A DNA stretch of 64,000 nucleotides from an uncultured Sphingomonas sp. (GTDB lineage Bacteria > Pseudomonadota > Alphaproteobacteria > Sphingomonadales > Sphingomonadaceae), in contig NZ_CAJXWX010000022.1 in NCBI RefSeq assembly GCF_913062585.1, positions 1 to 64,000 of the forward strand. The letters run 5' to 3'. The notes below the pieces were generated by a model. That model saw only the letters and a program-made list of their open reading frames with translations. It was not told the origin of the DNA and did not search any database. This document shows, piece after piece, positions 1-9,686 of the stretch (positions are counted from its first letter, which is position 1; the number at the start of each line of letters is the position of its first letter). A program made the translations under genes and the position numbers.

Positions 1-34
1 CCCTTGCTCCTTCCTCAAACGACCGCTGCCGTGA

Positions 35-2500
35 GACAACAACGCTCAGTTAAGGGGCGAGCCATCCATAAAGGGGGACGAGATCATCGTCACCGGCACC
101 CGTGCGACCGGCATCACCGCCGCCGAGAGCGCCGCGCCGATCAAGGTTCTGGGCGAAGAGACGCTCAGCCATGTCGGCCAGCCCAATCTCAACCAGGTGC
201 TGACCCAGCTCGTGCCCTCCTTCGTCGCCCAGGCATTCGGCGGCGACACCGCCAATCTGACGCTGTCGGCCCGACTTCGCGGCCTGAGCCCCAACCACAC
301 GCTGGTGCTGATCAACGGCAAGCGACGGCACGGCACCTCGAACCTCGCGGTCCTGGGCGGGCCGTTCCAGGGCGCGGCGACCGCCGATCTCGACCTGATC
401 AGCCCCTCCTCGATCAAACGGATCGAGGTGCTGGAGGATGGCGCGGCCGCCCAATATGGCTCGGACGCGATCGCGGGCGTCATCAACGTCATCCTGAAGG
501 ACGATGCCTCCGGGGGTGACGGCTATATTACCGCGGGCAAGAATTACGATGTCGGCGGCGACACGCTGGCGGGCACTTTGCACTTGGCGACCAAGGTCGG
601 CGAGACGGGCTATTTCAACGTCACCGCCTTCCACCGCTTCCACGATTTCACGCAGGTCGGCGGCCTCGACCGGCGCGTGACCGACAGCAAGGGCAATTTG
701 CTGACCGGGACGACCAATCCCTCGCTCAGCGCCGTCCAGCGACAACTCTTTCCGCTGATGGACAATTTTCCCTACGTCAACCGGATCAACGGCGACGCGC
801 AATCCTGGCTGACGAACCTGCAATATAATACCGCCTTCAACTTCGGCGATGTCGAGGTCTACAGCTTCGGCACCTATTCCAAGCGGATCGCCAGCGCGCG
901 CCAGAATGTCCGCGTACCGACCCGCGTGTCGCGTACGGTCGGGGGCGTGACGACCTATTTCGATCCCGATGGCGACAACCCGGTCAACGGCTTCACCCCG
1001 CGTGAAAAGATCCGCGAGGACGACATGGCCTTTACCGGCGGCGTGCGCGGCACCGCGAGCGGATTCGAGTACGACCTGTCGACGACCTTCGGCCAGGACA
1101 AGGCCCAGATCTTTACCATCGATTCGGCCAATGCCTCGCTTTATGCCGATACCGGCTTCACCCCGACCAGCTTCTACAACGGCGTTTTCAAGTCGACCGA
1201 GTTCACGGTGAACGCGGACGCCCGGCGCGAGATCGAGGCCGGGCTGGCGACGCCGATCAACGTCGCCTTTGGCGCGGAGTATCGCCGCAACGTCTATGAG
1301 ATCGGATCGGGCGATCCCGGCTCGATCTACAAGGAGGGTGGCCAGGCCTATCCGGGCTTCCGCCCTTCCGACGCAGGCGTCCACACGCGGACCGCAAAGT
1401 CGCTCTATCTCGATCTGGCGACCAACCCGGTCGAGGCGCTGAAACTCGACATTGCCGGCCGTTACGAAAGCTATTCCGATTTCGGCGACCGTTTCATCTA
1501 CAAGGCCACGGGCCGTTACGACTTCTCCGACGCCTTTGCGCTGCGCGGCACCTTCTCGACCGGCTTCCGCGCGCCGACGCTGGCCGAATCCTATTATTCC
1601 GCGACCAACGTCTCGCCGACCGCGGCCTTCGTGCAGCTGCCCGCCAATTCCGCGGCGGCAAAGCTGATCGGCTTCCAGAACCTGAAGCCCGAAAAGTCGA
1701 CCAACTATTCGCTCGGCACCGTCATCCGGCCGCTGCCCGCCCTGACGATCACGCTCGACGCCTATCAGGTGAAGATCCGTGACCGCATCCTGGGCACGGG
1801 TTCGATCTTCGGCAGCGGCGGCGCGATCAATTTCGCCATCGTGCGCCAGGCGATCATCGCCAACGGCAACATACTCGATCCGACGGTCAGCCAGACCGGC
1901 ATCAACATCTTCACCAACGGCGCGGACACCCGCACGCGCGGCGTCGACCTGGTGGTCAGCTACACCTCCGACTTCGGCGATGCGGGCAAGGCATTCTGGA
2001 CGATCGCAGGCAATTACAACGAGACCAAGCTGCAACGCCTGATCCCCGCACCCGCCACGCTGACCAACCCCGCCAATGGACAGATCATTCCGCTGTTCAA
2101 CCTGGGCGCGCAATCCAATATCGAAACCGCATCACCCCGGGTGAAGGTGATCAGCTCGGTCCGCTACAGCATCGACAAATTCTCGGCGACGCTGCGCGGC
2201 ACCGTCTATGGCAAGAGTTCGGCCCAGCTGAGCCCGGATGGCGGCACCTTCTACAAGCAGGAGATCGGCACGACGTTCATCGGCGATGTCGAGCTGAACT
2301 ACGACATCACACCGTCGCTCGGCCTCGCGCTGGGTGCCAACAACATATTCAACAAGAAGCCGCCGACGGTCCCGCTGGTGCCCGGCACCACCAACCAGAC
2401 GCTGGTCAATGGCGGCAACGTCCTCGATGCCCCGCTGACCTTCAGCCCCTATGGCATCAATGGCGGCTATTATTACGCGCGGATCAACGTCAGCTTCTGA
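35..2500 (+). CDS. TonB-dependent receptor, 5' end disrupted
   Basis: Outer-membrane beta-barrel receptor for TonB-energised uptake; the substrate is unknown. The frame carries a TonB-box-like DEIIVTGTR (77-103), a plug domain with the typical AQYGSDAIAGVINVILK stretch near 450-500, and a long barrel ending in NVSF, where the final Phe is usual for outer-membrane barrels. The start is the problem. An in-frame TGA lies at 32-34, and no ATG, GTG or TTG occurs in this frame before GTG at 197, which is already inside the plug. The signal peptide is therefore missing or in another frame. The first 70 or so bases do not look like a receptor N-terminus in any frame. Either the gene is 5'-truncated or frameshifted, or the window edge is an assembly junction. 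It is followed after 58 bases by a RidA gene on the same strand. The family call is firm; whether the gene works is doubtful. Confidence 0.85.
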   Translation, partial: DNNAQLRGEPSIKGDEIIVTGTRATGITAAESAAPIKVLGEETLSHVGQPNLNQVLTQLVPSFVAQAFGGDTANLTLSARLRGLSPNHTLVLINGKRRHGTSNLAVLGGPFQGAATADLDLISPSSIKRIEVLEDGAAAQYGSDAIAGVINVILKDDASGGDGYITAGKNYDVGGDTLAGTLHLATKVGETGYFNVTAFHRFHDFTQVGGLDRRVTDSKGNLLTGTTNPSLSAVQRQLFPLMDNFPYVNRINGDAQSWLTNLQYNTAFNFGDVEVYSFGTYSKRIASARQNVRVPTRVSRTVGGVTTYFDPDGDNPVNGFTPREKIREDDMAFTGGVRGTASGFEYDLSTTFGQDKAQIFTIDSANASLYADTGFTPTSFYNGVFKSTEFTVNADARREIEAGLATPINVAFGAEYRRNVYEIGSGDPGSIYKEGGQAYPGFRPSDAGVHTRTAKSLYLDLATNPVEALKLDIAGRYESYSDFGDRFIYKATGRYDFSDAFALRGTFSTGFRAPTLAESYYSATNVSPTAAFVQLPANSAAAKLIGFQNLKPEKSTNYSLGTVIRPLPALTITLDAYQVKIRDRILGTGSIFGSGGAINFAIVRQAIIANGNILDPTVSQTGINIFTNGADTRTRGVDLVVSYTSDFGDAGKAFWTIAGNYNETKLQRLIPAPATLTNPANGQIIPLFNLGAQSNIETASPRVKVISSVRYSIDKFSATLRGTVYGKSSAQLSPDGGTFYKQEIGTTFIGDVELNYDITPSLGLALGANNIFNKKPPTVPLVPGTTNQTLVNGGNVLDAPLTFSPYGINGGYYYARINVSF

Positions 2501-2558
2501 TATGTTCCGGCGGGCGCCAACCCGGCGCCCGCCAGCCTTGCTTACCGGAGAACCATCC

Positions 2559-3071
2559 ATGTCGTTCCGTCTGCTCGCTGCCCCCCTCGTCGCGCTGGCC
2601 CTGTGTGGCACGACCGCCGCCTTCGCGCAGGGCGCCACCGTCACCCGCCACGCCAACACGCCCCCAGGGCTGATCCTTCAGGGGGTGACGGTGAAGCCGG
2701 GCGCGACGATGCTCTATCTCTCGGGCCAGCTCGCCTCGCCGATCGACCCGGCCGCCAAGACGCCGCCCGCCCAGCTGACCATCGCCGATTTCGGCGACAC
2801 CAAGACGCAGACGGTCAGCACCCTCAACAAGATCAAGGCGATCCTCGCCGCGCGCGGCTTCGCCATGTCGGACATCATCAAGATGACGGTGTTCGTCGCG
2901 GGCGACCCGAAACTCGGCGGCAAGATGGACTTTGCCGGCATGAACGAGGGGTTCAAGCAGTTCTTCGGCACGGCGGAGAACCCGAACACCGTCGCCCGCT
3001 CGACCGTGCAGGTGGCGGCGCTCGCCGGCCCCGCCTTTCTGGTCGAGATCGAGGTGACGGCGGCGAAATAA
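2559..3071 (+). CDS. RidA/YjgF/UK114-family protein with signal peptide
   Basis: About 170 residues. It opens with a Sec-type signal peptide (MSFRLLAAPLVALALCG, cleavage near AFA-QG), followed by a Rid domain. Family members deaminate reactive enamine/imine intermediates. The C-terminal ARSTVQVAAL segment keeps the Arg that binds the substrate carboxylate in RidA, and VEIEVTAAK matches the usual end of the fold. The ATG at 2559 was chosen because it begins the signal peptide and is preceded by CGGAG at 2546-2550; an upstream in-frame ATG at 2451 lies inside the receptor gene. Export is unusual compared with cytosolic RidA, so a different or periplasmic role is likely. It may be co-transcribed with the receptor before it. 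It faces the moxR gene convergently across 48 bases that hold only a short TCCCC/GGGGA hairpin. Confidence 0.88.
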   Translation: MSFRLLAAPLVALALCGTTAAFAQGATVTRHANTPPGLILQGVTVKPGATMLYLSGQLASPIDPAAKTPPAQLTIADFGDTKTQTVSTLNKIKAILAARGFAMSDIIKMTVFVAGDPKLGGKMDFAGMNEGFKQFFGTAENPNTVARSTVQVAALAGPAFLVEIEVTAAK

Positions 3072-3119
3072 GCGCCGGGCGCGCCGGTCCCCTGCACGGG
3101 GATCGGCACCCCCCGCGAC

Positions 3120-4124
<1,005 letters not shown>

Positions 4125-4174
4125 GGATAAGGGGCTCGAAAGAAGGGATTGTCGGACAGGAATGGCACGCCCGG

Positions 4175-4191
4175 CTTGCACCAGCCTTGCA
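4175..4191 (-). promoter_or_regulatory. Direct-repeat operator upstream of moxR
   Basis: On the minus strand the site reads TGCAAG-GCTGG-TGCAAG followed by CC. Both half-sites are perfect and their starts are 11 bases apart, the spacing expected when two OmpR/PhoB-type DNA-binding domains sit in tandem on one face of the helix. It lies between the response-regulator stop (4194) and the MoxR start. A GACAAT hexamer (4148-4153) follows 21 bases after the second half-site and could serve as a -10 element. The same motif occurs at 8166-8182, 21426-21442 and 21505-21521. Confidence 0.6.
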
Positions 4192-4193
4192 TG

Positions 4194-4868
4194 TCAGTCG
4201 CCCTCGACCAGTTGATAGCCGACGCCGCGCACCGACAGGATCTTCACCGCATCGGTCCGGGTGGCCAGCGCCTTGCGCAGCCGCGAGATGATCGACTCGA
4301 GCGAGTTGGTATTGACGAACTTGTCATAGCCATACACCCGCGCCTCCAGCGTCTCCCGCCGGACGAGCGCGCCGTCGCGCATCATCAGCGCGGCCAGCAC
4401 CAGCGCCTCCGACCGGCGCAGCGACATGGGCGCATCGTTGACGAAAAAGCCCCCGCCCTCGACATCGTGCAGGATCGGGCCGAAGCGGCGCATCTCGCGG
4501 GTCTTGTCGAGATTGTGGCGCATCGCGACGCGGATGCGCGCGACCAGCTCGCGCGGCTCGAACGGCTTGGCGATATAGTCGTGCGCACCAAGCTCCAGTC
4601 CCGTCACCTTGTCGTCGATGCCGGCCAGCGCCGACAACAGCAGGAAGCGCTGCGGCCGTTTCTGCGCCTGGGCGTAACCGATCAGGGACACGCCATCGCC
4701 ATCGGGCAATAATCGGTCGAGCAGCACCAGATCGAACTCGTTGTCGAGCAGCGCATCCTGCGCCATCGCCAGCGTATCGGCCCGATCGACGACGAAACCC
4801 TGCCGCTCCAGATACACGGTCAGGGTCTCGGCCACGTCGCCGTCATCTTCCACGAGCAACAGTCTCAT
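4194..4868 (-). CDS. OmpR/PhoB-family response regulator
   Basis: 224 residues. The N-terminal receiver domain has the acidic pair (VEDD, residues 6-9), a phospho-acceptor Asp at 51 (LVLLDRLLPDGDG), Ser79 and Lys101 (IAKPFEP). The C-terminal winged-helix domain shows the recognition-helix region NSLESIISRLRKAL and the terminal hairpin SVRGVGYQL. The ATG at 4868 starts the first beta strand MRLLLVEDD; a frame extending to 4922 would add an Arg/Pro-rich tail unlike the family. The likely partner kinase is encoded at 8264-9670, with a TonB receptor gene in between. The gene starts 78 bases after the receptor stop, with a strong hairpin in the gap, so it may be read through from the receptor promoter. 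It is the natural candidate to bind the TGCAAG repeats; this is inference. Confidence 0.93.
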   Translation of the reverse strand: MRLLLVEDDGDVAETLTVYLERQGFVVDRADTLAMAQDALLDNEFDLVLLDRLLPDGDGVSLIGYAQAQKRPQRFLLLSALAGIDDKVTGLELGAHDYIAKPFEPRELVARIRVAMRHNLDKTREMRRFGPILHDVEGGGFFVNDAPMSLRRSEALVLAALMMRDGALVRRETLEARVYGYDKFVNTNSLESIISRLRKALATRTDAVKILSVRGVGYQLVEGD

Positions 4869-4904
4869 CGCGCCCAACCTATACGACGGCGCCGTGCGAG
4901 GCGA

Positions 4905-4938
4905 GGTCGGCGGCCGAACCATTCTGTCGCCGCCGACC
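4905..4938 (-). other. 10-bp-stem hairpin between receptor and regulator genes
   Basis: GGTCGGCGGC (4905-4914) and GCCGCCGACC (4929-4938) form a perfect 10-bp stem with a 14-base loop, starting 8 bases after the receptor stop codon on the minus strand. No T run follows, so it is not a classical terminator. It could act as a partial attenuator or as an mRNA 3'-end stabiliser that lets less message through to the response-regulator gene. Confidence 0.5.
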
Positions 4939-4946
4939 GTTTGTCA

Positions 4947-7900
4947 TCAGAAGGTCAGGCGCGCGGTCATCACGACCGAGCGACCCTCGATATTGTAGCG
5001 CGCCGTGTCGTAGGGCAGGTTATCGACCACCGTGAACGGCGCCGCCGCCTTGAAGATGTTGCGTCCGACCAGTTGCAGGTTCAGCCGGTTGTTCACCACC
5101 CACGACACGGACGCATCGACCGTGGTGAGCGGCGCGACCGGCGTAATGAGCTTGGGCGCCTGCTGGATCCCGGCCGCATAATAGCCCGCATAATCGTTTA
5201 TATAGCTGGGCGTGTGATAGACGAAGATATTGGTGCTGACCGTGCTGTAATTCCACTGCAGCGATCCGACGATCTTATACCGGTCGACGCCCAGGATACG
5301 GCCGCGCTGGTCTATTTTCTGCGCATCGGTCAGCCCGGTCGTCTCGGCGGTCATGTTGTCGACATAGACGATCTTGGGCTGGAAGGTGCCGATGCCCGTG
5401 CTGAAGAGGTAGCTCGCCTCATAGGTCATGGATTCGTAGTTCGAACCAATGATGTTGTACCGCATGTTGTTGACCTGCGTGATCTTGCCCGCTGCATTGC
5501 GTTGATAGAATTGGGGCAGCTGCAGGATTTGGGCAGAAGGCAGATAATAGCCCAGATCGGAAATGGTCGCGAACTGGTTGCGGATACGATTGCGGTTATA
5601 GGTCGCCGCCAGGTTCAGACCCGAAAGGAAGCCATTGGGCTGCCAGGTGATGCTATAGACCTGCTGCCGGGAGGTTTCCGGGCGCAGATTGGGATTGGGG
5701 GCGTTGTAGGCCGTCGCAGTATACACCCCCGGCCTGCCCCGCACACAGTCCGTCGTACACGTATATAACGGGTCGTTCGAAATGGTCGTGAGGTAGGTTT
5801 GGGTCCCGGTCAGCGCATAGAGTTGCGTCGCCGGGGGCGCCTTGAAACCGCGCGTGAACCTTGCCCGCACGTTGATCGTCGGCGTGGGCGACCATAATAC
5901 GCCCCAGGCGGGCGTGGTGCGTCCGAATTCGTTCTTGCCATAGATGATCTGGCCGCCCTGATCGACCGGCACCTTGCCGACCGTGCCGATGGGGCCGGTG
6001 CTGCTGGTGATATCGCGGCGCAATGCGATGTTGAACAGCAGTTGCTTGACGAGCGGCAGGTCATAGCCGCGACCCAGGATCGGCAGGTTGATCTCGCCGA
6101 AGAACGCCTTCCGGTCGGTGGTCGGATCATTGCCCGCGATATTGGCGATATAGGTGCTGTTGACGCTGTTGCGCGCATATTCCGCACCGACCGCATAGCT
6201 GACCGACCCGGCCGGCAACCGCAGGATTTCGCCGTTCAGCCGTGCCTCGATATTGTCGAGCGAACTGCCCAGGTCCTCGGCGACATAGGGGTAGAGGAAC
6301 TGGGCGACGCTGGCCCCGCCGCCATTGGTCGTGCTCTTCCACGGATTGAAGGCGACATTGGGGTCGCTGCTGGTGAGGGCCAGACACTGCCGATCGAACG
6401 CCGCCTTATAGGCCGCCACCTGATTGGCCGGGACACGATTGTTCGCCAGCATGAAATTGTAGCAGGAATAGCCGGTGGGCGAAGCGGGATTTGCCTGGAA
6501 GTCCACCAGACTGCCGAGCTGCGTACCCGTGCCGCTCGCCGAACTCTTCGACTTGGTGTACATCAGCTGGAGCTTGGCGGCCTTGCCGAAGTCGTAACTG
6601 ACGCCACCATTGACGTTCCAGTTGCGCACCGTGTTGCGGATATCGCCCGGCGACAGGGTGCCGTCGCTGATTTCGCTCTGCGGGAAATAATAGACACTGG
6701 TTGCGTAGTTGAACTGCCCGAATTCGAATGCCCGAAACGGGTTATAATATTGACCTGGCGCCAAGTTGACCTTCAGGCCGCCAAACGCCGCATTCTGCTG
6801 GATATTCTGCGACCATGTGTACAGGCCGGTTGCGAACACGCGCAGACGATCGGTGATCTTCTGATCGAAATTCAGCGTACCGCTGACAGTCCGGGTTCGC
6901 GGCCCCGCGAACTCCGGCACATAGTCACGGCTGGAGCTGAGATCCGTGGCGATCAGGTCCGACCGCTTCGGCGCGCCGGTAAAGCCCTTGGGAACCGTCA
7001 GGCCGGTCTGGACGAAGGTGTTGGTAGCGGAGTCGTAATAGCCGGGCAGAACGACCGTGCCAGGCTGTGTCCCCGCACTGAACGTCCGCTTGTCATAGGC
7101 CGAGTTGCCGCCGAAATAGGGCGCGTAATTGTTGGTAACATAGCCGGTGCGGGCGTTGACGATCGGATTGACCCGACCGAACTCCACGCTGGCGGCCACG
7201 TTGCCGCTTCCCCATGCGCGACCGGTATAGAGGCTGATGCGGGTGTCGTCTGCCCCCGAACTCGTCTGCTTGCGCGTCGCCGAGATGGTGGTGCCGACAT
7301 AATTCTTCTTCAGGATGAAGTTGATGACGCCACCCATCGCATCGGCGCCGTAAATGGCCGACTGTCCGCCGGTGCTGATCTCGACCCGCTCGATCGCGCT
7401 CAGCGGAATGCCATTCAGATTGGCGAAGCCGGCCTCGAAGCCCGCGGCCCCCGCGATGCGCCGACCGTTGATGAGGATCAGCGTATTGCCCGCACCGACC
7501 CCGCCCAGATTGGCCGCCGACACGCCCAGCGCCCCGACCGGGGAGACGATCTGCTGACCGCCGGCACCCGTATTGGTCGCCAGCGGCCCCTTGCCACGAT
7601 TGTTCGTGACCGTGCCGATCGTCGCGACATTCTGGGGCAGCGTGCGGATCAGATCCTCGACGCTGGTCACGCCGCGATCCTGGATCTCCTTGGCGTCGAT
7701 CACGATCAGGCGGCTGGTCTTGTCGCCGTCGCGCAGGCGGCTGCCGGTGACTAGGACGTCGTCGCTGCCCTTGGTCTTGTGGATCACCGGCGTCTGATAG
7801 CGGCGGAGTTCCTTTTCGGCGGCGCGCGCCTCGGCATCGCCGGCTTTCGCGGCTGGCGCCTCGGCCTGCTCGGCGTTCTTCCGCGCCTTCTCCTCGTCGG

Positions 7901-8045
7901 CGGCATCGCTGTTCTGCGGGACCGGGACCACCCCGGTCTGGCTTTCCGCCTGGTTGGGCGTCTGCGTCTGCTGTGCGACGACGGGACCCGTCGCGGCGAA
8001 ATAGGCAACGAGCGAACATGCCCCCAGAAAGGCTGACTTCTTCAT
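4947..8045 (-). CDS. TonB-dependent receptor (1032 aa)
   Basis: Complete outer-membrane receptor. It has a signal peptide (MKKSAFLGACSLVAYFAATG), then a charged Ala/Glu/Lys-rich segment (about residues 45-80) that is probably helical. A TonB-box-like DDVLVTGSR comes next, then a plug with LILINGRRIAG and YGADAMGGVINFILKK, and a barrel ending in VVMTARLTF. The start at 8045 is preceded by GGGGGG with 8-base spacing. It lies between the kinase gene and the response-regulator gene on the same strand, and a perfect TGCAAG direct repeat sits about 120 bases upstream of the start. This suggests that its expression is controlled by the flanking two-component system. The substrate cannot be read from sequence; nearby exported peptidases make a peptide-like substrate plausible, which is inference. 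Confidence 0.95.
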   Translation of the reverse strand: MKKSAFLGACSLVAYFAATGPVVAQQTQTPNQAESQTGVVPVPQNSDAADEEKARKNAEQAEAPAAKAGDAEARAAEKELRRYQTPVIHKTKGSDDVLVTGSRLRDGDKTSRLIVIDAKEIQDRGVTSVEDLIRTLPQNVATIGTVTNNRGKGPLATNTGAGGQQIVSPVGALGVSAANLGGVGAGNTLILINGRRIAGAAGFEAGFANLNGIPLSAIERVEISTGGQSAIYGADAMGGVINFILKKNYVGTTISATRKQTSSGADDTRISLYTGRAWGSGNVAASVEFGRVNPIVNARTGYVTNNYAPYFGGNSAYDKRTFSAGTQPGTVVLPGYYDSATNTFVQTGLTVPKGFTGAPKRSDLIATDLSSSRDYVPEFAGPRTRTVSGTLNFDQKITDRLRVFATGLYTWSQNIQQNAAFGGLKVNLAPGQYYNPFRAFEFGQFNYATSVYYFPQSEISDGTLSPGDIRNTVRNWNVNGGVSYDFGKAAKLQLMYTKSKSSASGTGTQLGSLVDFQANPASPTGYSCYNFMLANNRVPANQVAAYKAAFDRQCLALTSSDPNVAFNPWKSTTNGGGASVAQFLYPYVAEDLGSSLDNIEARLNGEILRLPAGSVSYAVGAEYARNSVNSTYIANIAGNDPTTDRKAFFGEINLPILGRGYDLPLVKQLLFNIALRRDITSSTGPIGTVGKVPVDQGGQIIYGKNEFGRTTPAWGVLWSPTPTINVRARFTRGFKAPPATQLYALTGTQTYLTTISNDPLYTCTTDCVRGRPGVYTATAYNAPNPNLRPETSRQQVYSITWQPNGFLSGLNLAATYNRNRIRNQFATISDLGYYLPSAQILQLPQFYQRNAAGKITQVNNMRYNIIGSNYESMTYEASYLFSTGIGTFQPKIVYVDNMTAETTGLTDAQKIDQRGRILGVDRYKIVGSLQWNYSTVSTNIFVYHTPSYINDYAGYYAAGIQQAPKLITPVAPLTTVDASVSWVVNNRLNLQLVGRNIFKAAAPFTVVDNLPYDTARYNIEGRSVVMTARLTF

Positions 8046-8165
8046 GATCGTACCCCCCCATAGATACTATGATCGTCAGCGCTTCGCTCCCCGGTGCCTT
8101 GGTCTATCGCAGGTCATCCGGTTGCGAGGTGCGACGATGTGATGGGGGCAGGATGCGGACGGAGG

Positions 8166-8182
8166 CTTGCACCAACCTTGCA
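8166..8182 (-). promoter_or_regulatory. Direct-repeat operator upstream of the TonB receptor
   Basis: On the minus strand it reads TGCAAG-GTTGG-TGCAAG followed by CC: two perfect half-sites with 11-base periodicity. It lies in the 218-base gap between the kinase stop (8264) and the receptor start (8045) and points toward the receptor. Nothing else was recognised in that gap. Confidence 0.6.
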
Positions 8183-8263
8183 ATAAGGGATCACTAATGT
8201 CGATTTATGCCGCAACCGCGAAATACTACGATCGCGCCGGGCATCACCGCGATGGAAAATGGC

Positions 8264-9670
8264 CTATGCCGCAAAGGTGACGGAGAATTCCGCACCACCG
8301 TCCGCGACGTTGCGCGCCGCCCTGGTTCCGCCGTGGAGGCGCACGATGGCCGCCACGATCGCCAGCCCCAGCCCATAGCCGCGCCGGCCCGAGACCGGCC
8401 GGGCAAAGGGCTCGAACAGGTCTTCCGGGTCCATATCGCCCAGTCCCGGACCATGATCGCGCACCGTGATCCGGCCGTCCCGCCCGACGGAAAGCCGAAC
8501 CGTCGTACCGGCCGGCGCAAAGGAAATGGCGTTGTCGACCAGATTGGCGATCGCGGACTCGATCAGCGTGGCATCGCCGGGAATCTCGAAACTTTCGACC
8601 TCGCTGACGATCACCAGCGTGACGTCCGACTGCTCGGCCGGGACCGAGCGGTCCTCGATCACTTTGGTCGTGGAGGCGACCAGATCGGTAAATCCCGTCA
8701 CGTCGCGCCGGTTGCCGATGCTCATCAGGGTCAGCAACTGGTTGACCAGCCGGATCAGGCGCCGGACGTCGCCCACCAGCTTGTCCTTCTGGGGGCCGTC
8801 CTCCATCAGTTCCAGTCGGGTGCGGAGTACCGCCAGCGGCGTGCGCATCTCATGCGCCGCCGCCGAAAGGAAGAAGGTCGAACGGCGCTGCTCCGCATTG
8901 ACCTGCCCGATCAGATGGTTGACCGCGCGGACCAGCGGCAGGATCTCGGTCGCGACGCCCTTTTCGGGCAGGGTCGAGTCCAGTCGTTGCGGGTCGATCG
9001 ACCGCGCCAGCTTGGCCACACGGCGGATCGACAGCATGTGTGCGACGAAAATCACCGCGAAGATCAGGAACACGCCACCCGCCGCGAGCAGGAAATTGCC
9101 GCTGAATGCCCAGAACCATATCTGTCGGACCGTGGGCCCCGCCCCCTGTTCGATCACGACCGGATAGCGAAGATTGCGATACTCGAAATAGCTCAGATGG
9201 TCGCACATGCGAAAGGTGGCGAAATCGTCGGTCGGCCCACGCTTGATGATCTTTTCGCTCTGGCTGCAAATCGCCGGGTCGTTGATAGACCGGTGAAGCC
9301 GTTCGAACTGATCGAAGCGGAATTGCCGGAACAGGGCCGGCGCACCATTGCCAAAGGCCCGGTCGCCGACCCGGACATAGAAGCGGAAACGGGGATTGCG
9401 TTCCTCGATCTGGCGGATGAAATCATCCTGCGCGATATCGGGCGTATCGGTCGGGTCGTCCCGGGCGGCGACCATGAATTGGTAGAGCGTGCTGCGCAGT
9501 TCGTCCTCGGTCGCTTGGAGCGGTGGCCGGGTCATGGCGGGCACCGGCAGATCGGCCAGCGGCCGGATGACGAAGGCATAGGCGCCCCAGCCCAGAAAGA
9601 TCGCGGTCAGGACCAGCATCTGGGCGAACATCGACTTTCGCCAGGCCAGAATCCGCAAGAACAGCCCCAC
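8264..9670 (-). CDS. Sensor histidine kinase
   Basis: 468 residues from GTG at 9670. TM1 is at about 17-36 and TM2 at about 185-211, enclosing a periplasmic sensor domain of roughly 148 residues with two or three Cys. A HAMP-like linker follows, then the H-box AAAHEMRTPL with the phospho-accepting His at about 273, the N-box LVDNAISFAP, and the G boxes VRDHGPGLG and GYGLGLAIV. The GTG was chosen because it lies 16 bases after the TPR gene stop, is preceded by GGGGAG, and gives a sensible short cytoplasmic N-terminus. Longer starts would run about 110 bases into the TPR gene. It is the last gene of the Bat-like operon and is probably the partner of the regulator at 4194-4868. The sensor domain matches no family I can name. 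Confidence 0.92.
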   Translation of the reverse strand: MGLFLRILAWRKSMFAQMLVLTAIFLGWGAYAFVIRPLADLPVPAMTRPPLQATEDELRSTLYQFMVAARDDPTDTPDIAQDDFIRQIEERNPRFRFYVRVGDRAFGNGAPALFRQFRFDQFERLHRSINDPAICSQSEKIIKRGPTDDFATFRMCDHLSYFEYRNLRYPVVIEQGAGPTVRQIWFWAFSGNFLLAAGGVFLIFAVIFVAHMLSIRRVAKLARSIDPQRLDSTLPEKGVATEILPLVRAVNHLIGQVNAEQRRSTFFLSAAAHEMRTPLAVLRTRLELMEDGPQKDKLVGDVRRLIRLVNQLLTLMSIGNRRDVTGFTDLVASTTKVIEDRSVPAEQSDVTLVIVSEVESFEIPGDATLIESAIANLVDNAISFAPAGTTVRLSVGRDGRITVRDHGPGLGDMDPEDLFEPFARPVSGRRGYGLGLAIVAAIVRLHGGTRAARNVADGGAEFSVTFAA

Positions 9671-9686
9671 CCCGTATCGCTCCCCG

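Noticed and set aside
50..2113. Long open frames opposite real genes, for example 50-2113, 6042-7754, 11055-13631, 14720-17458, 43226-45898, 46193-48127, 54738-56318, 58160-59932 and 61284-63332
   Set aside because: They lie antisense to clear protein families, and their translations are Arg/Gly/Asp/Gln-rich without domains. Such frames are expected in GC-rich DNA, where stop codons are rare on the opposite strand.
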